Shown here: piece after piece, positions 48,060 through 60,118 of the stretch
Layout: every line of letters begins with the position of its first letter
Numbering within the stretch: position 1 is the stretch's first letter
Assembly (NCBI RefSeq): GCF_019175385.1
Contig: NC_083344.1
Span: 2,828,965-2,892,964 of the forward strand
Length of the DNA stretch: 64,000 nt
Source: Lycium barbarum
Taxonomy: Eukaryota > Streptophyta > Magnoliopsida > Solanales > Solanaceae
Direction of reading: 5' to 3'
Program-made: the position numbers and the translations under genes
The notes under the pieces: model-generated
The model's database searches: none
What the model was told of the DNA's origin: nothing
What the model saw: the letters and a program-made list of their open reading frames with translations, nothing else

Positions 48060-50611
48060 TGTCACGACCCAACTAGGGGCCGTGATGGGTACCCGGGGCT
48101 AACCACCGAGCACCACTCATTCTATTACTCATTAAGCATTCTTTTATCAAATTCATACTCAAATCTTAGATCATTTTTCATTTGAGAATATAAATACTTT
48201 TATACACATAAGCCCTTCGGCTATCAACATCGTGAGACCATATAACCCACACCTGCATATCTACGAGCCTCTACTAGAGTGCTAGACATAGGGACGGGAC
48301 AGGACCCCGTCGTGCCCAAAATATACATATGTACACAAAAGAATAATCAAAGGCACTTCCGGAACAATGGAGTGCTCTCAAGTCAGCTAACAGCTCCTAC
48401 GAGTCTAGATTAAGCTCACCCCCCTGTCTACCTGTGGGCATGAACACAACGTCCAAAGAAAATGGACGTCAGTACGAACATTGTACTGAGTATGTAAGAC
48501 ATGAATGAAGTGAGCATAATAGAAGAATCATAAGCCATAGAAGGAAGATATAACCTGCATGAGTTTTATAGGTGAATACATTTCATACATATATCGTATA
48601 TTTATATAATCATAGTACAGGTATCATCATAGCACATACATCATCGCATCATCATCATTATCGTTAACCCGCGTCCGGGTAACCATCATATGCCGCCCAC
48701 TAGTGGTGATCATGCCCGACCCTCTAGGCTCGGTGTAAACATAGCAGCCCGCCTTAGCGGTGACTTGCCCGACCAATTAGGCACGGTGGAATTGTATGCA
48801 GCCCGCGTTAGCAGTGACATGTCCGGCCTCTTGGGCACAGTCGAATTGTATCGTCATATACCCATCGTAACTAAACATTTTCGTACATGGCATAGGCATA
48901 TTATAAACTTACATTATTGATCATCTCATAGACATATCATGACTTAGCATCATTATACATTTATCATTAAAAACATACATTAGAACTTGAAGGCAACTAT
49001 GGCTATGTCGGGGTGACATAAGGTCGTGAGCCCCCGATTCCATTATGGAGCATTTATAAGTATTCTGCCTCACCTTGAAGGAAATAGTATATAAGGTGAG
49101 TGTATACAATAAACGACATCATTAACTATATAGAAACATCATATCATGACCTCTAGAATCTTTAGACTTAAGCTCATCATCATCATTATTGGGCTCGTAA
49201 TGTATCTCTTATCTCATGTAGCTATTCATGAACATAGACTCTTAGCTTTACGGGATATAGAGGATTCATAGAGAAGAAGGAAAAATCATGCCATCGGATT
49301 CATTCCATAAAAAGAAAGGACTAGTCTCACATACTTTTTTCGTTTAACTAATCTATCGCTTGCTTGTTCTCCTTCGATGCCCACGTTTCTACCTTCAAGA
49401 GAATTCGCATTAACATGAGCTAATCGACTACTTAAATGTGCTTACTAAAGCTAAAGAAAATTGGGCAGCATTTCCTTTGTTTATACAACTTTTACCCATA
49501 TCATATATCAACTCCCAAACATCCATAACAACATTCACAATATCACAAGCAACAATCATCATTCATCTACATTACCCACATTTCACAATTTCACTCCAAT
49601 TTCTCCATAATCATAGTCATAATTCATTATTGAATTTTCTCACATATAATACTTATCCCATGTTCTAAATGTCATTCATAATATTTACAATCACAACATA
49701 TCGATAATCACGACTCAATCCAAGCCTTTACCCAACAATGAACTATTCCCACATTTATGACCCCTTTTCTATATCTTTCTACAATTCAAGTGTCTTAGCT
49801 TTCCAATACCTTAAACAACATGTAATGATCATAAAACTCACCTTAGATGATGGGAGAATAATCCTTGAGTGTAACTTCTCTTCTTGCACCAAAACCCTAG
49901 CTCACTTCCTTTGGGATTTCTTGGCTTAGATGAACTTTGATATGTTTTCTACACTTGATTTTGTGGGTTTGATGTAGTTGATCATAGATTTCTATTGGTT
50001 TCTTGTGGAAGGAGAGTGGAGAGAATTCTATAGGTTTCTTGAAGTGTGGAGTGGTGAAATGAAATGAAATAATAAGAGAGGGATGTCCTTATATTAACAC
50101 TTAAAATCTGTCCCGACCGTAACATACGGACCAACATACGGTCCGTACATTTTAGACGGGCTGTATGTCTGGCCGTATGTTTGGTCCAGTGAGGACTCTT
50201 ATTCTAGGCAAGACATACGGCTGGACATACGGTCCGTATGTTTTATACGGCTAGTATGTTTGGCCGTATAATGCCCAGTTCTCCGAAACTCGTTCTCGTC
50301 GACTCGTTTGATCTCCAATCCTTATGGAACCTTCTTGACACTTGTTTAACACCTCAATACCGATATAAGGGAAATTATCACTCTTCTCCAAGACATCATT
50401 ACACCATCATTAACTCGTCGCTCATAATTCTTACCCGATACGCAACATATCCCTTACTTTCATTGACAACCTTCTTCCCTTACGTCAAATGTCTTTGAAT
50501 CTTGATTAGGATCATCAAATGCTATTTCTTTCTTATCACAACATCGTATACATCGTGCCCTTCGCTATCCTATTCACTATACGTTAACGGGAAATTTTCC
50601 AAGGTGTAACA
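48060..50611 (-). repeat. 5' LTR of the Tekay-like element
   Basis: In element sense starts TGTTACACCTTGG (50,611) and ends GGTCGTGACA (48,060). It contains the core promoter (50,087-50,272), mid-LTR tandem repeats (48,690-48,850, GCCCGCNTTAGCGGTGAC words) and the double stem-loop (48,449-48,488). Confidence 0.95.
48449..48488 (-). other. Conserved LTR double stem-loop (Tekay-like 5' LTR)
   Basis: In element sense CAGTAC pairs with GTACTG (48,483-48,488 / 48,470-48,475). ACGTCC pairs with GGACGT (48,464-48,469 / 48,449-48,454), loop ATTTTCTTT. It lies 389 bases from the LTR 3' end. Confidence 0.6.
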
Positions 50612-51837
50612 CTTGGAGGCACTTCAGAAGGGCAAGGCTCAGATTTGATTGTTCGTGGCTCCAGCTCGGCAACGAGGTAGGTTATGTCTTACCTTTGGTT
50701 AGACTCTAATTAGTGAATCATATGTAGAATTAGAATTTGACGGGTAAAACATGTTAAGCCTTCGGGTATGAAGTTGGGATTGATATTCTTAGGTTGGTTT
50801 TGCTGTTGACTATGTAGGCTCATCGCCAGGATTGTTATTATTAGGCTTGTCGCCCTACTGTCTGTGTGTGATATTCATGTGACTGACATACTTGCCCCTC
50901 TTTCTCTTGTTACCCCTTTGTCATATGAAAGAGGAATGTTGTTATCGAGAATTAGAATATTTATCTATAAATTACAATATTTAGTTGAGGATTTTTATGA
51001 TTGATGTGTTTAAAGAGGCTGAGGATATGCATGGCATGCATTCCATACATCATATATGATTGTTACCTTTGTGTTTTGCATTCATCTCTCTCTCTCTCTC
51101 TCTTTTGTATTTCACTTATCATCGGAAAATGGAGGATAACGAGAACGGGCCTGAATTGTGATGTGTACTTATGATAAGACACGAACGAGATCTTGATTAT
51201 GATTTACTGTTGGCAATGATATTATGCATGGCATTCATCTTCATTTTACATGATACATTGATATGAGCTGTGACTTGGTACTGATGATGATAAGTAAGAG
51301 AGTGTAGCCTCCGAGGTCTTTGCCGGAGAGTGTAAAAGAGAGATGAGCGTCTGATGCCCGAGGTCTTTGCCGGGATCATGAGAGTGGTAAATGGACTTCG
51401 CAGGTCCCCTATGGGTCATGACTATCAGGACATTGAGGATTTTAGTCCGTAACATGTGTGTACGGTATGAGACAGTTGGCCAGTGTATTGCACTGCTTTG
51501 CATATGTTCCCATCTACTTCATCCATTCATATCATTGATTCTGTTTACTGCATTTATATCATTGCATGGTACATTTCCGCATTGATTCCTTGATTGATGA
51601 TTTATTCGATTTGTTGTGTGCTTATTAAATGCTTACTTAGTGACTTGATGGATTTGTGGTCTAGAGGCTTCCACCTAGGCTATGACCTGAGATTATTGAG
51701 ACCTATTGTGGTTCCTATTACGGCAAATCTTGTTTGAATATGCTTAGTGACTGTCCTTGATTGCTTACATGTCTACTTGTTAATTTCTGTCTTTTATGTA
51801 TGTAAACTAATTTTTCTCGGCCTACGATACCTACCAT

Positions 51838-51888
51838 TACATAGTGTTTGTACTGATACTACTTTTGGTACACCTTTTTCGGGGTGTA
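51838..51888 (+). other. Conserved LTR double stem-loop (family A, plus copy)
   Basis: A weak first stem (TAC/GTA around TACATAGTGTTTGTACTG) is followed by TACACC (51,869-51,874) pairing with GGTGTA (51,883-51,888), loop TTTTTCGG. It lies 345 bases from the LTR 3' end. Confidence 0.55.
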
Positions 51889-52664
51889 GAGTTGTTCTAG
51901 GCATATGAGCGAGATTCAGTTAGCCTTCAAGGATCTCACGGAGTTCATATAGACTTTCCTGTTTAATTGTCATTCTAAATAGAAGTTGTATTCAGGTTGT
52001 GGTTGTAACTTTAGTTCAAGTTGTATACTTAGAAGCTTGTGCTATTCAAACCAGATTCCTTGGGTACTTATTTGTATTTCCGCACTTATTAGTATTTATT
52101 TATGATATTGAGACTTCTTTCATTACTTAATTTCCACATGTGATAACTAAAAATGGTTAAGTAAAGGGAAGGGTTTGCCTACCATGTGGGAACAAGGTAG
52201 GTACCCGCACGATCAGTGATTTAGATTGTGACAGATATAGACACTATAACAATTAATTTGTCTTTGAAGATGATCTATATACATGTAAAAATTGAAATCA
52301 TCACATATATAAGAAAATCTAATCAATTCTGATTTTTCTCTTATAAGGACATAATGAAAACTCAAAAAAAAAAAAAAAAATTAGTATTCATTACTCGATT
52401 CATCATATTGCCCAGGGGTGTCAATGGTACGATTCGCTCTGTTATTTTTAAACAATTGCACCATACTAATTTTTCGGTTAATTTATTAATATAACCAAAA
52501 CTAAGCTTTTTGAAACCATCCCAATCATCTCGGTTTCTCTTCGGTATCGGTATGGTTCGGTTAATTTTCGGTAATTTATTTTTGTAAAATTCACCTTTTA
52601 TTTTTATAGATATACATATGTATTTCGGTAATTTATTTTTGTAAAATTCACCTTTTATTTATAG

Positions 52665-52668
<4 letters not shown>

Positions 52669-52716
<48 letters not shown>
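52669..52716. repeat. TA microsatellite left of the viral fragment
   Basis: A TA run directly bordering the caulimovirid-like sequence. A matching TA run borders its other side at 53,644-53,682. Confidence 0.9.
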
Positions 52717-52719
<3 letters not shown>

Positions 52720-52744
52720 AGTGAACAGTACTTACGATCAGTGC

Positions 52745-53342
52745 TTATGAACAGTAAAAGTGAACAGTACTGTTACATAATCTAGTTTCTAACTCATTTA
52801 TTCTTGTTTCTAATGTTAATATTCTTAGATTAAGAGTAGGGTCTTCAATTTTTTTAAGAGTTTCCTCTCTATTTATTTTTGTCTTAAATTCTTTTTCTAT
52901 ACACATTGTACATCCTTCTATATAGCAATTTTTACATTTAGCTCTTTTGTCTCTACTAGGGTACCATTTACAAAAGAAACATGCATTACTATCTAATCCC
53001 TTATTTCGTTCGAACTCATGGTTACAGTCTTCCGCTATATTTGCTAAATAATCTATTGCTTCTAAGTATAGATTTTTTAATCCAATTTCATTGATTAATT
53101 CTTCTGCTTCTGAGTCTGACGAGTCTGTTTTGATTTTTTCTTCAGTGTCTACACTTACTATAGAATATATACTCTCTGTGTCTGACATATATTCGTCTAC
53201 ATTTATTAATGTTTCTTGAAAATCTTCAATTAGCTGAGAATTTCTTGTCTTATTATTTATCCTTTTTGGACATGTATTTGCTAAGTGTTCTACACTTCCA
53301 CAAGTGAAGTATTCTAATTTATTTCTATAATTCCTTTTTGTT
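52745..53342 (-). pseudogene. Endogenous pararetrovirus (Caulimoviridae) coat-protein C-terminal fragment
   Basis: A frame open from the junction near 53,342 to 52,745 (about 198 codons, no start needed). It begins with a basic stretch and a zinc knuckle whose later ligands (Cys, His, Cys) are present but whose first Cys position holds Tyr. An acidic serine-rich region follows, then a second Cys cluster with spacing CX2CX11CX2CX4CX2C (53,0xx to 52,9xx region). That spacing is the second Cys-rich element described for badnavirus/tungrovirus-type polyproteins, lying between coat protein and protease. The fragment stops at a TA microsatellite on the low side. It is a non-functional relic; which genus (solendovirus-like is plausible in this host group) cannot be settled by eye. 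Confidence 0.65.
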
Positions 53343-53640
53343 CAATATTTTCTTACATGCCTATTTCTTACAAAGAAAAGCACACTTGCAAAAAAGAAGA
53401 AGAATGAAAAAATAGAAAGTATAGTAAAAGAGACATTAGAAAAAAATTTCCAGACAAAGGAACAAGACAAACACATAGTTAAAATTCCTAGTTCAGAATT
53501 ATCTCCAAGTCAACGGATGTCTCCAGTCCATAGTTCAGATTTCGAAGGAGATGATATTAATTTCCAAGACAGTGCATTTCAAGACTCTCAAGATCCAAAT
53601 GATGTAGACTCAGGCATGAGTTTTGATTCTATCGCACTAC
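53343..53640 (+). pseudogene. Second, oppositely oriented pararetrovirus-like fragment
   Basis: A frame open on the plus strand from about 53,343 to the TA run at 53,644. It is lysine-rich at first ([20 protein letters not shown]) and acidic/Ser-rich later ([20 protein letters not shown]). Composition and the abrupt switch of strand at the end of the coat-protein fragment suggest another part of the same viral genome joined head to head. No catalytic motif is present, so the viral origin is an inference. Confidence 0.4.
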
Positions 53641-53643
53641 ATA

Positions 53644-54060
<417 letters not shown>

Positions 54061-54404
54061 AATCTTAGATTAGTTGAACAGTTGAATAAAGGTGACTGCC
54101 ATTATTGAAACTTTAGAGAAAATATAAATTAAAATGGACAATATTACAAAATTTGAAGGAGATGAAAATTAAAGGAAGAGGAGTAAATATTTACCTTTTG
54201 TACAATTGACTTTTTGTTAAACAAGAATGTTGAGAACAAGAAGCATAGTTGAGAAGCAATATAGTGAACATACCGCGTAGTCACTTTGTTTACAGTGGTA
54301 GGGTAAGTTTTGTATCACTTGTAATCACCCAAAAGCACAAGGCCCAAAGTAAATATTTTTAATGCTTTGTAATTTGTAATTTTAAACTTAACATACCAAA
54401 TTTA

Positions 54405-54457
<53 letters not shown>

Positions 54458-55507
54458 GGTTTGGGTTTTCTTCAGTTTCTTTTTATAAAATAAAAAACCA
54501 ACCCAGTTATTCGGTACGGTTCCAAGTTCATATTAGATTTTACGGTTTTATTTAAAAAGACCTAAAAATCGGTTCGGTTAGGTTAGATTCGTTTCGGTCG
54601 GTCGGTTTTCAAAATAGTTTTGACAGCCCTAATATTGCCCATGCTCAAGACATAATAAAAATTGGTACATATATACGAAAACTTTTATATATTGATGTGT
54701 GTGTGAAATAGTGGTAAAACTTGTCTCTTGCTATACAAGTCCCAAAAAAGTTTTTTTTTTCTTTTTAAAAAGGAATAAAAAAAAAGGCAGTAGAAGAAAA
54801 AGCGGAAGTAAAAAACAAGGACAAAGGCTAGCTAACAATGGTGACAATAACAAGAAACTAAAGCTAGTAGTAATTAAGTAACAAAAATAAAAGTCCTTCG
54901 AATAAAATTTGTAGTATTAATGGTGAACTTGTTTGTTATAGAATAGTACCAACATTTAGGTAATGATCACCTTTACAAAATCTTCATGAACATATATAAC
55001 TCGAAGAAGCAACTCCGGCTAATTTTGTGTCAATAACTGTGCAGTAAACTAGGGGACAACTGTCGTTTTGCGAAATGACTTAATAATGAACATGCCTACA
55101 GTTAATTGGTCTGAGACTGAAAGCCAAACTATTTCTTTTCGAGCTTCTTTCTTCTAATCTTCTTCTCTTTCCCCACGTAGCTCGTCAAACACGAATCAAA
55201 TATAGTCCCAACGGGTTTAACTTAATTCAATATTTTCACACAAAAAGTACGTAATTAGATATGTGAAAATTTACTAAAAGTAAAATAGATACTAACTTCT
55301 AACTCATAATTGCAAAAGTGCAATAAATTTAGTGGTGAGAGCATAAATAGTAAACTCATCAAATCTTATTCTTAGATTCTCCCCTGACTAGCTAGCTTAT
55401 ACAATTGGATGTGCCGAATTTGGTTGCTTGCCCGGAGTAAAGGATATCTGACCCGATCAACTACGTATATTTGTTTTTAAATAGCCAAAAATAAAAGGAT
55501 CATGAAC

Positions 55508-55768
55508 TTACCAATTTGATATAGGATTTGGCCCACTTAGAACTTCATGATCGCCAACTTCAAATTCTCTATGAGTAAAAAAGAAGAGGAGATGAGTCCT
55601 GTGGATTATTTCTAGGGATTTTTTTGAGTTAAACTTCATTGTTTCTTTAGAAGGAGGAGGAGGATATGAATGAACAAGGATAAGGAAAATGAAGAAAAGG
55701 GTACAGGAGAAAAGGAAAGATTGAGATTTAAATGTGGAGATTTATGAGGTTTTGATCAATTTTGCCAT
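55508..55768 (-). pseudogene. Broken TDIF-type CLE gene (paralogue of 12,864-13,127)
   Basis: Same start context, signal region (TLFFIFLILVHSYPP) and CLE box as the copy A gene, but codon 9 is TAA (55,742-55,744) and the middle is locally frameshifted and then restored. The CLE box (55,514-55,549) reads HEVLSGPNPISN: Pro4 is Leu, while position 8 keeps the canonical Asn that copy A has lost. The TATA-like box and the splice-donor sequence after the box are conserved. A downstream Met cannot restore a full signal peptide. I regard it as a pseudogene of recent origin. Confidence 0.82.
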
Positions 55769-56273
55769 GTCATAATCTGAGAAATAAATCCCTCCCCACC
55801 AAGAGCCCACCAGAGATTAAAAACACCTAATCAATGTGGCTTTATAAAGGCAGCAGATTGAAAGGAAGGAGGAAAAAGGAGTTTAAGTTGTCACACCCCT
55901 TTTTGGGCCCCGCGCAATGAACGCACTCGGGTTTTTATTGTTTAAGGGTTTTTCATTTGACGTGACGGTTTTGAATAGGAATTATTTATTTACAGAGTCG
56001 TCACTTGGAATTGAGTTATGGTGTTCCAAGTCACCTTATTGAATCCCTAATCAAAAGGAAATGACTCTTTATTTTTGGTCTGCGAAAACAAAAGACCGGG
56101 TAAGGAATTTTGTTGACCGGAGAGAAGGTGTTAGGCATTCCTCGAGTCCCGTGGTTCTAGCACAGTCGCTTTTATCGACTTATACTTGGTTATAATTAAT
56201 TCTTGGATAAAATGTGTTTTAATTGTTTAAACTTAGGAGCGTGTATGCATGCAAAGTCTTTCATTATATTAGA

Positions 56274-56765
56274 GTGTCCAGGAGCGGGTGACCCACATGA
56301 CTTTTCTTCAATTTATATGCATTTAACCAAGAAACGCGTCTGTCCACATGGTCAACACAATTGTTATTAAGTGTCAAGGAATGGGATGGCCTACATGACA
56401 TTTCTTTGATTATATGCATTTAACTAAGGAATTGGTCGGTCCACATAGTCAACACAATTATTATTAGAGTGTCAAGGAACCAGATGGTCCACATGACTTT
56501 TCTTTGATTATATGCATTTAACCAAGGAACGGGTCTGTCCATATGGTCAACACAGTTATTATTTAGAGTGTCAAGGAACGGGATGGTCCACATGACTTTT
56601 TCTTTGATTATATGCATTTAACTAAGGAACGGGTCTGTCCACATGGTCAACACAATTATTCGTTAGAGTGTCAAGGAACGGGATGGTCCACATGACTTTT
56701 TCTTTGATTATATGCATTTAACCAAGGAACGGGTCTGTCCACATGGTCAACGCAATTATTATTAG
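56274..56765 (-). repeat. Five ~97-100-bp tandem repeats within the solo LTR
   Basis: Units start at 56,274, 56,371, 56,469, 56,568 and 56,668. Each has GTGTCAAGGAACGGGATGG, CCACATGACTTTTCTTTG, ATATGCATTTAACCAAGGAA and CTGTCCACATGGTCAAC with small changes. Confidence 0.92.
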
Positions 56766-57985
56766 ACGCGCCTAAAGAGTCTACTGTTAGAAGCAGTTAT
56801 TTGTCTCTAGAATCCGAGACTTATTTCTTTATCTTTTTAATCATTTTTTGCTATTTTCTTTTCTGTTTGCAACGAGCCTTGGATTAATCCGCAACTCGTC
56901 TCGCTCCCTCACAATTGTTTTTTTCAATAGCAACGAAATTTGAATTTATTCGTGTCTCATCTTGCTCATTTCACACTAGTAATTAATTAATCGGGTCTTA
57001 AACATTCGTCTAGGCACTAATTCAAAATTACCACAAGCATTCTGATACATAAAAATAACCACGAAGATATGTAAATACCAAATGATACAAAACTTAAATG
57101 AAGACCATTAAATCTCTTATAATGTAAGAAAAAGAAAAGAAACGGAACAGACCCCTTAGAAGCTTCTTAAACTTTCTTAATTGGACATCATTAGATAATA
57201 TATTTCTTGAAGGAGGTTTCTTATATGGTTTTAAATTTATTCAAATACAATGAGAGATGTCTTTAACAAACAAATACACCACGTAACAAATTCATGTCAC
57301 GTCCGAATTAGTCTACAGGCGGCGCAGTCATTTTACTAATTAACATGGATTCCACTTAGTTTTCTTAGTCTAAACCATAAACCAACGATGTAGTTAGCAA
57401 TTCATATCCTTAATATTTGATCTTAAAATTTCATTAGGTTTTCTTTGCAACTCATCAGTATAACAGCAATGGGTACAAGCACATTAGCAATTTGAACATA
57501 TTGAATCATTTAGTTTAATAACTTAGTAGCAGATATGAAAGAAGCTGTTGGAATATCTACCATCTTTCTCAATTAATTCAAACAAAATCTCCATAATTTT
57601 TAATCACAATCAATCACATGGTAATAAACCCAACAATAACGCACAGAAAGTTTAAGCAAATACATTCATTCATGACACAGTCACGACAATGAAAGAGAGA
57701 ATGGACCTTTAATTTGGGTATGCCTTTCCCAAACTTTGTTTATCAGAAAAAAAAAACTCCGAGCAACTATTCATACAGCAACGGCTAAAATGAACTGGAA
57801 GCTAAATTCAACCATGACTCCATGTCGGAGAAAACTCGAACAGAACCTCTCGAAGCGGAGCTTCTGACGAACACCTCAAAGCTCAAAAATCTCGGTTGAA
57901 CACCATCAGAGAGAGTATTTGGTGGTTTAATGATTGTTTTAGACTGAAATATGATGGTTATATGGGTGTTTTCCGGTGTTGTCTT

Positions 57986-58171
57986 CAGGGGCGGATCCAC
58001 TTGGGGGCGAGGGTGTTCACCCTCGGCAAAAAATTATAGTGTATATATAGGGTAAATTTTCTGTGTTTATGTGCATATATTAACTTTTGAACACCCTCGG
58101 CAAAAAATTACAGTGTATATTTAGTTTTTTTTTTCCGAACACCCTGAATGAAAATCCTGGATCCGCCACTG
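57986..58171. mobile_element. hAT MITE nested in the solo LTR (186 bp)
   Basis: Ends CAGGGGCGGATCCAC and GGATCCGCCACTG are inverted. An exact 8-bp duplication GTTGTCTT flanks it (57,978-57,985 and 58,172-58,179). Inside, ACACCCTCGGCAAAAAATTA is directly repeated. It is the youngest layer at this spot. Confidence 0.92.
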
Positions 58172-58910
58172 GTTGTCTTGGTGGTGAAGAAGGCTGTTTT
58201 AGTATTGTGCTACGATGAAAAGGAGAAAAATAGAGTCTCCCTCCTAGGTTTAGGTCATAGTCCTTATATATATTGTGTATGGGTATATGAAAAAAACTTT
58301 GGGTAATGGGCTTTGAAAAAGTGGGTGCAGATGGGTTTTCTCTTTTTTTTTTCTTTTTTTAAAAAAAATGAAAAAAGGCATTTTTTATTGTTGTTGTTAT
58401 TTTAAGAAAAAAAAATACATAAAAGGGTGTATGTGATGTGTGTGTGTGGATGCGGTATTAAAATTGAGTGCTGAAATGACATATAATTAACAAGTGAGAA
58501 TATAAAATATACTATTATTAAATTAAAATAGCAAGATAAAATATGTACTTACTCTATATTTATTTATTAAAACTTTTAACTTGGAAATTAAACTAAAAAT
58601 AGATAACATATTTTCGGACATTTTCTTTCTTTTTGTACTAATAAAAAATAAAAAAACTAAACATATATCCTAGAAAGGTGACTCTATTTTTGTGATTTTC
58701 GAATATTCAAATAAGACCTACTAAACCAAATAAAACCAAATAAAATGTCCAGATCATACTTAAAGGAAAATTTAGATACTAGAAGGTGAAACACCCCGGG
58801 GAGGGTAAAAAATCACGTGTCCACATAAGTTATATACGTTAACAATGTAATAAACTTTTACATTGGGGATGCGGTTGAAATAAAGGAAAATATTTTCTTA
58901 CTTACATTCT

Positions 58911-59241
58911 GGTGTTTGATAAGTAAATAGAAATTTCCCCAAGAGAATTTATATGTAGTTTAGATAGATAATATGAGATGGAGATGGGGTGGGTGGGGGT
59001 GATTTGGGGTGGGGGTTTAAGGGTGGTGGGGGTGGTTAGGAGGGGTGGGGGTAAGAGTGGGGCGGCAATTAGCATGGAATGCCCACTTATAGAACTTGCT
59101 TTCTCTGGGAAAGTCATTTTTTGATTTAAGGAACTTATTTTCCGATAGAAAATATTTTTTAAAATATTTTTACCAACTATAAATATGTTAAATTGAAAAA
59201 TATTTTTCAGAAAATATTTTCCTCCAAATCGAACGCACCCT
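58911..59241. mobile_element. MITE, copy B counterpart of 13,349-13,610
   Basis: Same edges (GGTGTTTG... and ...CGAACGCACCCT) and interior as the copy A element, with an added G-rich segment (58,985-59,066). Confidence 0.55.
58985..59066 (+). repeat. G-rich segment with many GGG runs
   Basis: About ten runs of three or more G within roughly 80 bases (GGGGTGGGTGGGGG, GGGGTGGGGG and so on), absent from copy A, where GAGATGG continues directly to CAATTAGCATGG. The pattern satisfies the usual G-quadruplex rule several times over. Confidence 0.85.
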
Positions 59242-60118
59242 ATAAGCACAATTTAACATGTTATAATATTTTACTCCTGCATGTCATGCATATGATTGAT
59301 ATGAAAAATGACCTATTATTGTAGATCAATTTAACCTAATAATATAGAACAATTTTACATTGTTAGTGCATAAATGAAAATCAAGAGGGGGGGAAACGCA
59401 AGGAAAAAACGAGGGATTATAAATTTCAGAATTGGAGAAGTTAAAGTTGATGGAACTTAGAAAAAGGCATAGGTTTTGGAAATTCGATAAAGATTTTTGT
59501 TGAAAGAAAGAACCTACTCAACATGGAAGTATATAAGAAAAGAAATGTGCCAAACCGATGACTTTGGTGCCTTTCTTTTTAAATTAATGAGCATTTATAC
59601 CTTTATTTATCAAAGTGATTATCTAAATCCAGCTGCTACCAAGTGAAAATACCGAAGTCGTCTGTTCTTAATTACTTTATACTATAATAATTTGACCTTT
59701 TTTTTTTTTTTTTCAAAATATCCTTATTAAGTTTTTACACACTAAAATGTGAATCTTGCAATTTTTTCACATGGTTACTAAAGAAATAGTGAATATATAA
59801 TGGAATAGTAGCAAGGTTGATGGACCCTATTATCCACTTCATGTTATGTCTTTTTCAAAAGTTAGAGCAAGTGCATGTCATGTACATCGATTAGTAGGTA
59901 TGAGAGGAGCCGAGATTTGAATTCATTGGACTCGTTTTTTCAAATGAATTGAAAACTAGCTTATTGAACGATTTCATATCTCACATCATTTCATAAGATT
60001 GGAAATCAAAACTTTTAGAAATAACACAATTCTTGAAAGTAACCAAATGATTTTTATGAGTAATAGCTAGTGTAATGTTTATTTTTCCCAAGTTAATTAG
60101 TTCTACGTTCAAGTTAAC

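Larger units (their letters stand above)
55889..58825 (-). mobile_element. Solo LTR (2.9 kb) inserted in copy B
   Basis: Plus-strand ends TGTCACACCCC and GTGTCCACA give TG...CA. A 5-bp duplication TAAGT flanks it (55,884-55,888 and 58,826-58,830), and copy A has a single TAAGT at 13,244-13,248. Minus-strand sense is suggested by a TATATATAAGGAC promoter-like word (about 58,258-58,272) and the GGGGTGTGACA end. It contains five tandem repeats (56,274-56,765) and a nested hAT MITE (57,986-58,171). A frame at 57,785-58,000 (minus) is of unknown meaning. No pol genes. Confidence 0.85.

Noticed and set aside
57785..58000. 71-residue minus-strand frame in the solo LTR
   Set aside because: Runs into the nested MITE and lies in the presumed LTR leader. 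No domain is recognised, so it is not listed as a gene.
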